Source: Sceloporus undulatus (Eukaryota; Chordata; Lepidosauria; Squamata; Phrynosomatidae). Taken from it: 64,000 nucleotides of DNA. The notes under the pieces were generated by a model. That model was not told the origin of the DNA and did not search any database. It worked only from the letters and a program-made list of their open reading frames with translations. A program made the translations under genes and the position numbers. Location of the stretch: NCBI RefSeq assembly GCF_019175285.1, contig NC_056528.1, positions 19,837,657-19,901,656 of the forward strand. The letters run 5' to 3'. Of this stretch, positions 32,799 to 44,830 are shown one piece after another (the stretch's first letter is position 1; each line of letters begins with the position of its first letter).

Positions 32799-33258
32799 GT
32801 TGTTGTGTGCCTTGAAGTAATTTCTGACTTATGGGCCTGTTACAGACTGCCAAAATAAAGCTGCTTTGGGTCTCTTTGGAGGTATGCTATTTAAATGATG
32901 CGTGCATCCTAATAATCCAGAAGCTGCACCAAAGCTGCACTCCAGTGCTTAGGAATGGAGTGTGGCTTTGGCGCGACCTCCGGACTCTTAGGATCCATGC
33001 ATCATTTAAATAGCATACCTCCAAAGAGACCCGAAGCAGCTTTATTTTGGCAGTCTGTAACAGGCCATGGTGACCCTAAGGCAAACTTATCACAAAGTTT
33101 TCTTGATAAGATTTCTTGAGGTGGAGGTGGTTTGCCTTTGTCTTTGTCTGAGGCTGGAAAAATGCAACTTGCCCACGATGACCCAGTGGGTTTCCATTGC
33201 TGAGCAGGGATTCGAACCTTGGTCTCCAGAGCTGTACACTACTCTATGCTGGTTCTCA
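32799..33258 (-). repeat. tRNA-derived SINE split by a MITE
   Basis: The inverted SINE tail (32799-32835, 'gaagtaatttctgacttatg') resumes at 33067 ('atggtgaccctaaggcaaac') and ends near 33258. The palindromic MITE lies between. Confidence 0.88.
32836..33067. mobile_element. palindromic MITE inside the SINE
   Basis: Same family as 10985-11217. The ends 'ggcctgttacagactgcc' are perfect inverted repeats. The SINE motif 'atg' appears on both sides, consistent with a 3-bp target duplication as in PIF/Harbinger elements. Confidence 0.85.
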
Positions 33259-33419
33259 TATAAAAAGTGCCGTTCAGGAATTGCCCACAAGATGGTAGTA
33301 TTAATCCACGGAGATAGCACTTCTTGTCTGTTACTGGTTTTCTCCTGACTACTCAACCCTGCAGAGAAATCTCCTGCAAGATCCCCCCCCAAACACATGT
33401 ATAACATCTGGATATATAT

Positions 33420-33893
33420 TACTGTATATACTCATGTATAAGTCTAGAAATTTTTGTTGAAAAATTGGCCCCCAAAACCTGTGTCGACTTATCCACAGGT
33501 CAATGTAAGTAGTAAACCTTGCAAAAATCACCATAGAGCTATTTTAACTCTTCTTCTCTGAGTAGAGTGGCAACAGATAGGTTCATCCTAGGAGCACCCA
33601 AAAGCACCAGATCCTTTTACCCTTTCCATCATGATGCTGATTCTGGTCTTTATGAATGCTTGGGTGGGAAAATGGCAGTGGTGGCTTCCCCTCAAAAGAG
33701 TGCCAAGAGGAAATGGGCTTAGAAGGATCTGAATAAGATACTTCTGTATGAAGAGAGTAAACCTCATCCTTTACATCCTTTGTTGCATGCCCCTAAGTTT
33801 TATCCTCAACTTATCCATGCATCATATCAAAATTTGCCCTCGACATATACATGAGGTCAACTTATAACCGCATAGATACAGTATATGACATTT
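33420..33893. mobile_element. mariner-like element with TA-rich ends
   Basis: 'tactgtatatactcatgtat' at the left and 'catagatacagtata' at the right are inverted ends. 'gtcgacttatccacaggtc' and 'gacatatacatgaggtcaac' lie near the ends. A half copy is at 43529. Confidence 0.6.
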
Positions 33894-34019
33894 TAGCGTC
33901 AGTGTATATATAGGTAGATATTTTGTGCATGAGGATTTGTGGGTTTTCTTCAGAGCCTGGAACTGTGGAAAATCTTTAGGGTTATAGTCTAGAACATGAA
34001 CTAAAGGATTGAAATTGCA

Positions 34020-34243
34020 AGAGATCCCACGTAAACATTAGGAAGAACTTCTTTACTGGAAAAGCTGTCCAGTGGTGGAATAGATTGCCTCAGAAGTTAG
34101 TGGATTCTCTGTCTTTGGAGGTCTTTAAACAGAGGTTGGGTGGCCATCTTTGAGGCATGCTTTAGTTGTGTATTCATGCATGGCAGCAGGTTGAATTAGA
34201 TGATCCTCATTTGTCCCTTCTAACCTTATGATTCTATGAAAGT
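34020..34243 (+). repeat. CR1 3' end
   Basis: Plus-strand CR1 3' UTR from 'acattaggaagaacttcttt' to the 'attctatgaa' terminus. Confidence 0.9.
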
Positions 34244-35057
34244 GGCCCACTCCGAAAATACGTTTGTGAGCTACACAGCAACTCCCATTTTGCATTATCT
34301 CCCCTGCTGAGATGCTGGTTAAGCATATGGCCATGACAGAACTGGAATGAATTGATTATCTTTCGGAGCACCTACTTAAACCCCTGCTGATCCTGTTTCT
34401 GCTATGGTTTAACAAGAGATTTAATCAATTGGATCCCGTAGATTTATTTACGTCGGTTGTTTTCACTCACGTCCCTTCACTCCTTTGCAAAGAGGAAAAC
34501 TGGAAATCATGCAACAATAACTGGTGTGTGCTCCTATTTTAATTAAACAAATGAATAAGCACAATGGTGGTGCCATCAATTACTGTTTTTATACAATGCA
34601 TTTCAGATGTCCCAAGTGGCTGAAACATCTCACTTTATTTCACTATAGAGCTGTACATTACACTATAGAGCTGCAAAAATTACTATAGAGCTGTACATTA
34701 CAGATTACAGATTGGTGACTGAGACAGAGAGAGATGCTGATTTAAAGCTGACTAGTGGCTTGGGTGGGATTTGAACCTGGAACTCCAAGAATAGCATTGC
34801 TGAAAGTTGTAATTTGGGAGTGAAGATCTGAATTGTGGCCTGGGATGTACTTTTCTTGAGCTAACCTGGACTATTATCTGTTCAAGACATAGTAGAAGTC
34901 TTAACAATGTACAGTTTTCATTTTGCTTAACCTCCGGACTCCAAATTCAATGTGCACACATTGAATTTTGCCACATTGAAATGCTCTAAAAAAAGGTTTT
35001 TGCAACTTTTTCTGGAAGCAGGGCATAACCTTCTAGCCATAGTTTCAAAGTAACGTA
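34244..35057. other. CCDC187 intron, mostly unique
   Basis: Only a short direct repeat of 'cactatagagctgtacatta' (about 34645 and 34683) stands out. Confidence 0.45.
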
Positions 35058-35275
35058 ATACTGTGAAGTCGAAGGCTTTTGAGGCTGGCATCCATAGTTT
35101 TTGGTGGGTTTTTCAGACTGTGTGGCTGTGCTCTAGAAGAATATTTTGCCATCATCTGTGGTTGGCACCTCCATGCCACCATTCTCTGAAGATGCCAGCC
35201 GTAGATGCAGGTGAAACGTCAGGAATAATTCTTCTAGAACATGGCCACATAGCCTGAAAAACCCACAAAAAAAGT
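35058..35275. mobile_element. fold-back element ('gtgaagtcgaaggcttt' family)
   Basis: Left arm 'gtgaagtcgaaggctttt' with 'gtgggtttttcagactgtg', right arm 'catagcctgaaaaaccc'. The inner 'gccatcatctgtgg' and 'gccgtagatgcagg' are also mirrored. Second copy at 55879. Confidence 0.75.
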
Positions 35276-35486
35276 AACATAATATTACTAATGGGAAGAT
35301 ATTTCCCAACTTACTTTATAGGGGCATCTTGACAGGAACATTTCAGGTTTTGTGCTATTCTGTTCTCAGTCCTAAGGTATTTATTTTTTAAGCACCAAAA
35401 TGCCATGGGAGAGTAATGCAACAGAGAAAGCAACAGTCTTCTTTGGAAATGTAAGAATGAGTCAGGAGAAAATATAATGATCCAAA

Positions 35487-35580
35487 CGCATTTGAGGAAG
35501 TAGGCACAAGTCTATGAAAGATCACGCTGCCAACTTTTACCTTTCAGATAGTCTCAAAGGTGCCGCAAGATCCCATTGCA
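35487..35580. repeat. half fold-back element ('tagtctcaaaggtgc')
   Basis: One arm only, 'gaggaagtaggcacaagtc' to 'ctcaaaggtgccgcaagatc'. Confidence 0.65.
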
Positions 35581-36457
35581 TATAATGATCAAGGGGAAGA
35601 AGCCGCTTTTTATTTTAGAAAAGGAAAACAACCCAAGTTCTGGGAATATGGAAACCAGCAAACCAGGCTTGAAAGAAATTTGAAAGCTGGAAATTTGTTT
35701 CCATATTTTTGGGAGCATTGTTTCCTTTCCTTCTGACCTTCCCATCCACATTCGCCTTCATTGAAACACACATTTCTCGGTCTCCTTTTCTTCTCCTTTC
35801 TGCTTGGGGATTTCAACACAAACAACCCTTTGGACATTTCAGACACAAAAATCCCTGCCTGTCCAGATGGGGTGGGATAGATCTTCAGATGTAATTGACA
35901 AGACTTGGGGACAAAGGCTGAAATAAGATGGATAGATTGGGGTGAGTGGCTTTTGGGCTTTGACCCGATCGATGTAATTACTCAGAAAGCAGGATCTTCT
36001 TTGTTTCCATCAACCAAGCTGGAGTTTTTCTTGGGTCCAATATCCTTTCATTCCACCTTGGGTGGGCTGGATGGTGGCACCTAAGTCTATCTGACAGTCT
36101 GTATCTCCCCCTATGAAGCTGCCCAGACCCTGAGACCCACAGGAGAGTGTCTCAGTTGCACCACCTTCAAAGGTACAGTTTGGTGGAAACACCTTTTTGG
36201 TGGTTACCCTTAGACTGTTGAATTTTCTGCCTAGGGAGGCTAGAATGGCGTTCTCCTTACTCTACCAATACAGAAAACCAATGTACAATGGGACCAAATG
36301 CACAATGGGACTGGTGTATGATGTTGAAAAATGGGATACACAACTGGAACCCATGTGCATTCGGACACTCTTGCTGGTGTCCTGTTGCATCTTTGCATGT
36401 TGCTAACAAAGTTAGCACCTCTGCTATATATAGCTAAATATGTGCAAACTTACACCG
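35581..36457. other. CCDC187 intron, unique
   Basis: No recognised repeat except a short 'gcctagggaggctagaatgg' piece near 36230 that recalls sequence at about 1150. Confidence 0.4.
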
Positions 36458-36768
36458 TTGTTCCTGTGTACCTTCAAGTCATTTCCAACATACTGCATCC
36501 CTAAGAATAGCAAGTAGCAAGTATATTTCCATACCACTTATCAGTGCACTCTCTAAGTGGTTTACAAAGTGTAAGCTAAGAAGAATCTATCATCGGGGTT
36601 TTCTTGGGAAGTTTCTTCAGAGTGGGTTTGCCGTTGCCATCTTCTGAGGTTGAGAGAGTGTGACTTGCCCAAGGTCACCCAGTGGATGTACATAACCGAG
36701 CTGGGATTCGAACCCTGGTCTCCAGAGCCATAGTCCGATGCTCAAACCACTCCACCATGCCGGCTCCC
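36458..36768 (-). repeat. tRNA-derived SINE with a LINE-end insertion
   Basis: The inverted SINE tail (36458-36505) is interrupted by about 75 bases ('ataccacttatcagtgcac', LINE 3' end-like) and continues at 36585 to the head ('gccggctcc'). Confidence 0.75.
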
Positions 36769-37515
36769 CATATAAATGTATAAATTACCCTTAGGAATAG
36801 AGATGCAAGAATAAGAAGTTAAAGAGTTCAGTTACAGGGAGCTGAAAGCATGAAATGAAGGGAGTGAAAAGTTATGGGGAGAGCTTGGGGGATTCTGGGA
36901 GCTAGGGGATTCTGGGAGATGTAGTCCCACAAGATGATTCCATAAACACTGGCTGAACCAAGGCAAACAGAGAAATCATACTGGAGTTCTGATTTTTGCC
37001 CTCCTTATCACCGGTTTTGTCTATAAGGGCAGGATGGCAATCCCTTCTCTCTTCCCAGACCTCCAAAGGGGCCACAACATCTGAAATCCCTCTCGATAGA
37101 TGACACTCACCTACTGCGTCTTGCTGTTTCTGGGTCACTCCGTGGAAGAAAAAAAACAAGGCAAAGCTTATTAACGTGGCGGAGGGGATGTAATGAGATT
37201 TCCTCTAAGCAGATTGCTGATGCAATAAAAACATTTTCCATCTTTATTTTTTATGTTTTATTTTTTTGATCGGAGAAACATCTGCTGCGGTTTCATCTCT
37301 TTGCTTTCAGCTTCTGCTAGATTCATCAAGGTCCAGTTTTGTGTGTCTGTTTTCACGCTTTCCTCGCTAATCTGTTCAGCTAATCTTGGCTCTAGGCATT
37401 TTGCAAAAAAAGAGGAAAAGGATGATTCCTTGGTACCAAATGAGCTGCTTTTAGTTCAAATCTGACCTCCACGTGGTCCAGAAACAAGTCCACCAGTGAG
37501 GTCAGGTTGCCAGGA
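36769..37515. other. CCDC187 intron, unique
   Basis: No repeat or exon recognised. Confidence 0.4.
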
Positions 37516-37685
37516 TTTTTGTGTTGCTTTTGAGTCGGCTCTGACTTACAGCGACCCTATGGGGCCCTTTCACACTGTACAGAATTGTAGCACTATTATT
37601 CCACCGTCACAATGCTGTCCTATGGAATACTGAGGTTTGCAATTTGTTGTTGCTGTGCACCTTTAAGTCATCCTTTTTTTTTCAA
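37516..37685. repeat. SINE tail with an inserted half MITE
   Basis: A diverged inverted SINE tail occurs at 37518-37560 and again at 37645-37675. Between them is a 'cacactgtacagaattgtag' arm of the 'gcatctacactgtagaa' family. Confidence 0.5.
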
Positions 37686-37833
37686 AGATCAAGCACAGGT
37701 ATAAACCTCCTCCGAAACAAATAGCTGTGTCGTTGATAATGAAGTTTGTGAGAAAAAAGGGATGGGTCTGATGAAAAGTTACATTGCAGAGGGAATCGCA
37801 TAATGAGTTCACATGTCTTCTTCTTCATTTCAG

Positions 37834-37931
37834 GATCCCTCTTGGGTTATCGGCCAGTTCTCTGGACGATATCCAAGTGGCTCCGCATCACAACATGGAG
37901 GTAGAAAAAGACATCACCAAGAAGCATCCTG
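37834..37931 (+). CDS. CCDC187: CCDC187 coding exon 8
   Basis: 98 bases, residues about 736-768: IPLGLSASSLDDIQVAPHHN then MEVEKDITKKHP. Acceptor ttcatttcag|gatc is strong, donor cctg|gtaagc near consensus, phases 2 in and 1 out. Confidence 0.78.
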
Positions 37932-38431
37932 GTAAGCTGGACCTTGGGAATAGGCCTGACTTACATCCTATGGATATTGTACAGATAAAGTAGGAAGGAG
38001 CACAGTTGTGTGCTTAAAGTCATTAGGGGAAAAGCAGAGTATAAATATTGGCAGGCTTAGGACTGCCATCTTCGTAAATGGTATTATGTGTGTGCAAAAT
38101 TCAATGGAGCAGTTTTGCAATATCCCTATTCCAGTAGTGGCTGCCGTGCCATTATAACATACTGGTGTCTGCTGTACAATGGTAGCCAGTGAAGTGTTTG
38201 ATGCACACCAGCCCTATGTGCAATGAGCATTGATGCACATCAAGGTGTCCCCATGAAATGCATCAGGACACCAGCTAGGAAGTGTTTGAGCATGACAGGA
38301 GCATCCAGTGTCCATCAGAAGAGCCTGGTGCACATCACTTGCCTGGATGTGCATCTTCAGTATTCACTAAAAGGGGTCTGTTGCATTTCTGCAGTGCAAC
38401 TACCGATTCCTAAAGTTCCAAAACATAGACT

Positions 38432-38652
38432 ACGGGTACATCTACACTGTAGAAATAGTGCTTTTTGATACCACTTTAAGTGCTGAAGATCCAGCTTATG
38501 GAATTTGTAGTTTTACAAGATCTGGAGCCTTCCCAGACAAAGGGTTTTGGTGCCTCACAAAACTACAAATCACAAGATTCTATAGGATGGAGCCATGGCA
38601 GTTAAAGAAGGGTCAAATTGCATTATTTCTACAGCATAGATGCACCCTGTGA
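38432..38652. mobile_element. palindromic MITE ('gcatctacactgtagaa' family)
   Basis: Full copy: 'gtacatctacactgtagaa' at the left, 'atttctacagcatagatgc' at the right. Confidence 0.82.
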
Positions 38653-39092
38653 CACAAAATCTCAGTTGCAATAAATAAACCTTAAAATCAGGGGCGGCTG
38701 AAGACTTCTGCTTCAGATCCCTAAATGGGTTCAACACTACCTTTAAAGTTTGGATTAAAACCCAGAAGGGCTCCTCCATCCCACTAGGCATGGATCCAAG
38801 CTAGGAAAGCTAGTTGCAGCCCCCAATGCAGACAGGAAAGAAATGGTTAAGCAAGAGACAAAAGCCGGAGAAAAGCAATTGCCTTTGTGTCTCTTGAGCA
38901 GACAGCAGATGGAACTTGGTTCAAAGGAAACCGGGAAAAACAAATCAGGTAATCTTATCTGAAAGACAGCAATTGCAACACACTCTGTGTGCATCCTCAG
39001 AACAAACCAACAAAGCAGGGCTAGTTTGGCCTTTTTCCAAAGCCTTCCCAAACATGTTTCCAGGGGCTATATCTAATGAGAGAAGAGGAAGC

Positions 39093-39165
39093 AGGGCTGC
39101 ATCTGCACTGCAGAAACAATGAAGGTTGACATCGCTTTAACCACCATGGCTCAATGCTCTTTGCC
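39093..39165. repeat. half MITE of the same family
   Basis: Only the left arm ('gcatctgcactgcagaaac' to 'ccaccatggctcaatg'). Confidence 0.6.
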
Positions 39166-39869
39166 TTTCAGGACTTTATGCCACGAGGCCAAAAAGCAGA
39201 ATTTGAGCAGAATAAAAGTTGCCTGGGACTTATCACATGACATTGCATGTGTCCTGATGCTACCTTGCATTGCATTTGTTGCTAAAGAGCACCTTTTCAT
39301 TGATGGGCAAAACCCATCAATAGACTTTCAGTCTCGCTGCTGTTCCATTACAGCCTTTGTGCGATAGGTGCCTTCCGCTGCAGTTCCACTTCTTAAGCAG
39401 CCAAGTGGTGTGAGTGGGCATGATTCTGTTCCTCTCCTCCTCCTTCCTTTTGCCACAATCCTGAATCTGATTGCTATGTACATATTCACACAACGGCTGG
39501 CTTTAGGAGGCAGTCGGCCATGGCCATGGTCACTCCTGCCCACCTTTCCTCCAAGGCAGTGCAGATCACAGGACCATGAATAACCAAAGTGCTATTGTAG
39601 GAGAAAGTGTGATACGAAATGATGCCAAACCAGTATGCTTCCATTCTAAAACTGGCACAATTCTGGTGGGAGAGCAGGCTGGTGTGATAAAACCCTCAAT
39701 CTCTATAATCCTTTATTTTATTTAGATGGTTATTTTTGGCCACCAGAGGGTACTATTAGTCCATCTGTTAGTGCAAAGTGAGAAAGAATATGTAAAGGAT
39801 ACCTGTACGCACACACAAACATCTCTCGCCTTTCCCTTATTCCTATGGCCTTTAACATACAAATGAATA

Positions 39870-40392
39870 TGTCCTCAAGAGAGAGAGACCTAATTTATTC
39901 CACATCTATTCCCATAGTTGCTATATTTCATCATTTCTGGGAGAAATATTCAAGAATTTATTTTACTGTTCATTTCTTAAGCTTCTTGTCAGTTTATCCA
40001 TTTCCAGTAAGTCCATTAACATCAATGACCATTTGTCAGTTGTTGGAACATCTTGTTTCCATTTCTGGGCATAAACAGTCCTTGCCGCTGATAACATACA
40101 AAATAAAATTTTACCAATTTTTTCCCCAAAGTTCACATCTAACATATTTAACAAAAATACTTCTGGTTTAAATTCCAAATTTCCTTTTATAACTTCCTTG
40201 TTTCGTAATGTATTTGTGCCCAAAATGTCCTTGCTTTTTCACATGTCCACATGTAAAAGAGCGATCCTTTTTCCTTAGAGCCTTTCCAACATTTATGCTA
40301 CAGCTACCATAGATCTTTCACAATTTGTCAGGCGTTAAATACCACCTAAAGTAAATCTTACAATAATTTTCTAAGTTAAAGGGTATTTTCTG
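39870..40392 (-). repeat. L1 LINE, 3' fragment
   Basis: The reverse complement encodes L1 ORF2 C-terminal-like sequence ('FLLNMLDVNFGEKIGKILF', 'AARTVYAQKWKQD', 'TTDKWSLMLMDLLEMDKLT'). It is truncated at the 5' side and decayed. Confidence 0.75.
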
Positions 40393-40399
40393 ACCACTG

Positions 40400-40660
40400 A
40401 CCACTGACCACTGAGAGGTGGGCATCCAACATCTACTTAACCATCTTCAGAGAAGGAAAGTCAACCACCTTCCAGGAGAGTCTGTTCCATTACAGTTAAG
40501 AATTTCTTCTGAATGTGTAGCTAGACTCTCTTTTCTTGTCTTTTGAACACATTGGTTCAAGGCCTGCCATCTGGAGCTGCAGAAAACAAGCTTGAGCCAT
40601 CTTCCACCTGATGGTCCTCTCAGATATTTGAAGATGGCTATCGCATTACATTTCGTAGGG
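40400..40660 (-). repeat. old CR1-like 3' fragment
   Basis: 'tccattacagttaagaattt' and 'gcagaaaacaagcttgagcc' fit an inverted, more diverged CR1 tail. Confidence 0.6.
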
Positions 40661-41144
40661 TATCAAAATGACCCTCGTACAAAGGAGTGCTGTGTGTTTG
40701 GCATCAAGCGTGTTCCACTCAAACAACCAGTGCCAAAAACATAAGGCGGAATAAAAGTGGAACAGAAACGCAGGGAGAATGTCTTCCCTTGAAAGCTTCC
40801 AAAAGTGGCCAATTCATCTTTCAAATGGGTTCTGTTTAACTGCTAAAGGCAGGTCAGTATTAAACACACAAACAACCATAATTTTCCAGAATGGAAGCTG
40901 GCATAATGTATTTTGTGCATTTTGGTTGATCCAGGAGATAAAATTTGAATTCCATTAGCAATGCAAAAAGGTACTTTTTCTGAGATCCGAGATATTGAAC
41001 AACACAGATATTTCTTTCCTTTGTGAAGTCAGAGCCTCTTTTGTAGGTCTTCTCTCTTTCTACTGGCTTCCACCTTTTCTAGCATCATAATTTTCAAATG
41101 ATTCTTTTCTCCATGCCAACCTTTCCAATAGCTATCATGTCACT

Positions 41145-41417
41145 TCCCAATCTTCTCTTATTGCTATGTCACCTCTCAGTCTTCTCTTGTCCAACCTAAA
41201 CATCCCTAGCCATTTCAGTTGTCTTTCATAAGGATTGCTTTCCAGATCTTTGAACGTCTTGGTCGCTCTTCTCTGGACACATACCAGCTTGTTGATGCCC
41301 TTCATGAACTGATATGTGTGTTGTGTGCCTTCAAGTTATTTCTGACTTATGGCGAGCCTAAAGCAAACCTATCATGGAGTTTTCTTGGCAAGATTTGTTC
41401 AGAGGAGGTTTGCTATT
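41145..41417 (-). repeat. CR1 fragment followed by SINE tail
   Basis: Inverted CR1 ('gtcacctctcagtcttctc' to 'acataccagcttgttgatg'), then an inverted SINE tail and body from 41317. Confidence 0.8.
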
Positions 41418-41944
41418 TATAGATGCCCCGATATAGGATCATAGCCTGTCTCTCTCTACTATGGGAGTATGTGTATAGGATTGCTGGGTTTCCCCCCTAT
41501 TTATGTCCTTTTCCCAGGGCAAAAATCTGTTGTCACTTATTCATTTCAAGATGCAGCCTCTGTCTTTGGAACAATTGCTGACACCGGCGAAAAAGAAATG
41601 AATGACGCTTTCTCTCCAAAGAAAGCACGGACCTGCCTGAGACAGCTTGAGGAATAAAAAGAGAAAGAGCGATACGGCTCTCTTTCTCTTGCTTTAATGA
41701 TGGATTTTGTTGAGTTTCACATAAACCATGCAGGTGCAGCATTTTATATGGATCAGCACTTGGGAGCAATTGGAAGACAAGCGATTTGAACAATGCAATC
41801 CACTTCAGGGCGGGGAGACGCAATGCTGTGTGTGTGATGCGCGAGTCAGATCTTATGAAAATACAGTACCACAGAATTAGGTTGTCTAGCTTTCACAGCC
41901 ATGCATGGAAATTGGAAATACAATAGCATGGATAATATTGACAT

Positions 41945-42178
41945 ATGGTGGTATAGTGGTTTGAGCGTTGGACTACGACTCTGGAGATCAGGGTTTGATT
42001 CCCCACTTGAGCATAAAACCCCTTTGGGTGACCCTGGGCAAGTTGCATTCTCTCAGCCTCAAAGGATGGCAATAGCAAAACCCCACTGAAGAAACTTGCC
42101 AAGGAAATCCTATGGGAGGTTCTCCTTCATAGTCATCACAAGTCAAAAATGACTTGGAGGCACACAATAACAACACAT
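41945..42178 (+). repeat. tRNA-derived SINE, full length
   Basis: A-box 'tagtggtttgagcgttgg', B-box 'gggtttgattcccca', body and tail 'gacttggaggcacac'. Confidence 0.9.
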
Positions 42179-42329
42179 TCAATAATATATATTTACCCTT
42201 GAGGTGTAAACATATATCCATCTGTAAGTATCTAGAGAGACCCAGCAAATCCACCGTGTGCTGGAGAGTTCATTTGGAGTGAGCCAAAAATTGGTTTGGA
42301 AAATCTGAAGATTTGAGAGAGAGATCCAT

Positions 42330-42580
42330 TGTTGTTGTTTGCCTTCAAGTCGTTTCTAACTTATGGCAACCCTAAGGAGAACCTATCACAGGTGTTTCTT
42401 GGCACGTTTCTTCAGACGGGGTTTGTCATTGCCATCCTCTGAGGCTGAGAGAGTGTGACTTGCCTAAGGTGACCCAGTGAGTTTACATGGCCGAACCAGA
42501 TTCACATCCTAGTATCTAGAGCCATAGTCCATTGCTTTAACCGTCTCATGTCTCAAACGACTATGCCACACTGGCTCTTA
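42330..42580 (-). repeat. tRNA-derived SINE, full length
   Basis: Inverted TTG tail to head 'gccacactggctctt', with a short duplicated segment in the head. Confidence 0.88.
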
Positions 42581-42662
42581 CCAAACTACAAATCGGAGCA
42601 TTCTGTAGGATAGAGTCATGGCAGTTAAAGTGGTATCAAACTGATTTATTTCTGCAGGGTGG
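42581..42662. repeat. right arm of palindromic MITE
   Basis: 'caaactacaaatcgg' to 'tgatttatttctgcagggt'. Confidence 0.65.
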
Positions 42663-42965
42663 CTACCAGACTCCCTGTCTGTCCACAGCCTTACTCAAGT
42701 CTTGCAAGCTTGTGTGGGGACTTTGTATAAAATATGCTTTTGAAAAAGTGACGTTCCAAACATTGCACTGAAGTGGGATGCAGTTGCTGTCTGGACAGCT
42801 TCTGTGGCTAATTGGTGTGAAATAGGTGCAGCATCAGGCAGCAAGAAATCTTAAACAAGGTTCATTTTGGGACTCACTTGTACAGGAGGTTTTCCTATGG
42901 AAATGCCCTTGGCAGGAGGTAAGCGAGAAAAGATGCCATCTCAATGAAATGCTTTTTTCCTCTAG

Positions 42966-43081
42966 GGCTTCAACTGGGACATTGTGCCAACATCTTACAT
43001 CAGGATCAGACTCACAATCAAACATCCGCTGCAGAGGAAGAGACCGGTGACAAAAGTGAGCCAGTGGATTCCACCAGCCAG
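42966..43081 (+). CDS. CCDC187: CCDC187 coding exon 9
   Basis: 116 bases, residues about 769-807: GLQLGHCANILHQDQTHNQT then SAAEEETGDKSEPVDSTSQ. Acceptor tttcctctag|ggct, donor ccag|gtacag, phase 0 out. This exon links acidic linker sequence to the conserved block of exon 10. Confidence 0.8.
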
Positions 43082-43528
43082 GTACAGGCGATTCCTCCTC
43101 TCTTCCCATGTTTCAGATCTGGCCTTTACCTTTTATTAATGTAATGTAATTTTTTGTATGGGGTTGGCAAATAGAAAACTGGAGGCAGTTCCTGACCCTT
43201 GAACTGTTGTGTAGGAGAAGGAATTTCCAAAGACGTCGCTTGCCACTCAACAAGGTAACAAGCAAAACCAGTTGAAATTCCCTCTTCTACACAGCTACTA
43301 AAGGTATGGGAGGTCTCTCCAGTTTTCACTCTGGCAACCCTATATATATGACAAGATTGATGTTGCCAAGTGAAATAAGGAACAAAGCTCCTGCGCCTTC
43401 CAATGGTGGTATAGAAGAAAGAATTGCAGCAGGTATTGTTTGTTATGATGGACAAGAATGAATAACTGAACCATTTTTTTCTCCCCAGTGTATATAACTC
43501 TTCAAAAACTGAGCAGTTTTTGAAGACT

Positions 43529-43771
43529 ACTGTATATATTCATGTATAAATCTAGAAATTTTGGTCAAAATTTGACCCCAAAAACCAGAGTTGACTTATC
43601 TATGGCTCAATGTTAGTACTGTACTTTAACTCTTATTTTAAAAAGGTTTTCACAGGTTTTCTTGGCAAGGTTGTTGAGAAGAGAGTATGACTTGAGGCTG
43701 AGAGAGTATGGCTGGGAATCAAGTCCTAATGTCCAGAGTCGAAATCCAATGCTCAGACCGTTACACCATGC
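43529..43771. repeat. half mariner-like element, then inverted SINE
   Basis: 43529-43640 repeats the left half of 33420 ('actgtatatattcatgtat'). 43648-43771 is a minus-strand SINE without tail ('gttttcttggcaagg'). Confidence 0.65.
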
Positions 43772-43861
43772 AATAATCTATCTACCTGTTGATGATTTTT
43801 CATTTAGAAAAAGCCACCTGAAAGAAACTTTTCACCCATCCCTATATGATTCTACTTTCAG

Positions 43862-44049
43862 TGGAGTGAGTTGAGCCAGTTCTATGGTTGCTCCAGCACC
43901 TTTCGCCGCTTTGGCTTGACAATGGTGGAGCAGCACCTGCGGGAAGAAGAGCTGAGAGCCCGACACCAGAGTGCCCTCCTCAGGTTGAGGGAAAAGGCCC
44001 TCCATGAGAAAGCCAGGGCAGAACTAGCCTGGTTGGAACATGAGAAGAG
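43862..44049 (+). CDS. CCDC187: CCDC187 coding exon 10 (conserved core)
   Basis: 188 bases, residues about 808-869, the most conserved-looking part of the gene. It reads WSELSQFYGCSSTFRRFGLT, then MVEQHLREEELRARHQSALL and RLREKALHEKARAELAWLEH. It closely resembles the CEP350 block 'W.E...FYG.S.TF.RF...' as I remember it. The second half is a clear amphipathic coiled coil. Acceptor tactttcag|tggag, donor agag|gtgagg. Confidence 0.9.
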
Positions 44050-44424
44050 GTGAGGAAGGGTTTGGACCTTTGGTTGGTCTACAGTAGGATGGATCAGATG
44101 TCCTCCTTCATGAAATGTATCTACTTTGCCACCTGTCCTTGCTGCAAATAGGAGGATAGGTTGGGTCCTTCTAAAGTTCTTTTTTCTTGGGAGCAGCAGC
44201 GGACAAGACTCGCACCCAGCATTCAGAGCATGTTTGTTCCTTGGGGGCAAAAGGGCAGCATACATTAGGCGATGGGCTGCTTGAGGACAAGTTGTCATTT
44301 AGATAGATACAGCTTGCCTGCATTGTTTGGGCTCTTCTTAGAGGCCTGGTTACAGTCATGATGACTCCCTGCACTTCAAGACTGACCACTATCCATTGGT
44401 CTGATTTCTGTCCCTTATTTTCAG

Positions 44425-44512
44425 TTGTCAAGACAGTTTGCAGGATTCAAGTGCAGCATCAGCCACAGCTGAGAAGCAGTCTGCTCTGCTCACCAGACTC
44501 AAACAGGAACAG
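44425..44512 (+). CDS. CCDC187: CCDC187 coding exon 11
   Basis: 88 bases, residues about 870-899: CQDSLQDSSAASATAEKQSA then LLTRLKQEQ. A Ser/Ala linker leads into a new helix. Acceptor cttattttcag|ttgt, donor acag|gtaatg, phase 0 out. Confidence 0.82.
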
Positions 44513-44629
44513 GTAATGGAAAGATGAGAAGCGGAACAGTAGTTGGGAGCGATGTCATTTTCTTCCATGGTGGAAGAAAACAAAAGAAAACAACAACAGT
44601 GAAAAACCACAAGCTTATTCCATCTTCTA

Positions 44630-44800
44630 TGTGACACACCATCTGATGTTTCAAGATGAATGTCATATCCCCTCTCAATCTTCTGTCCTCCAAGCGAAAC
44701 ATACCCAGCTCCCTAAACTGTTCACCCTCCTTTCCTAACTTGTTACAGGGAAGTGCATCAATTGTAATGTGTTCCATCCAAACTCTGATCCAGATCTTCT
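44630..44800 (-). repeat. CR1 fragment
   Basis: Inverted CR1 ('atatcccctctcaatcttc' and 'cccagctccctaaactg') filling most of the short intron before exon 12. Confidence 0.7.
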
Positions 44801-44830
44801 CATGGCTTCCTTTCCTATGCTTCTTTGCAG

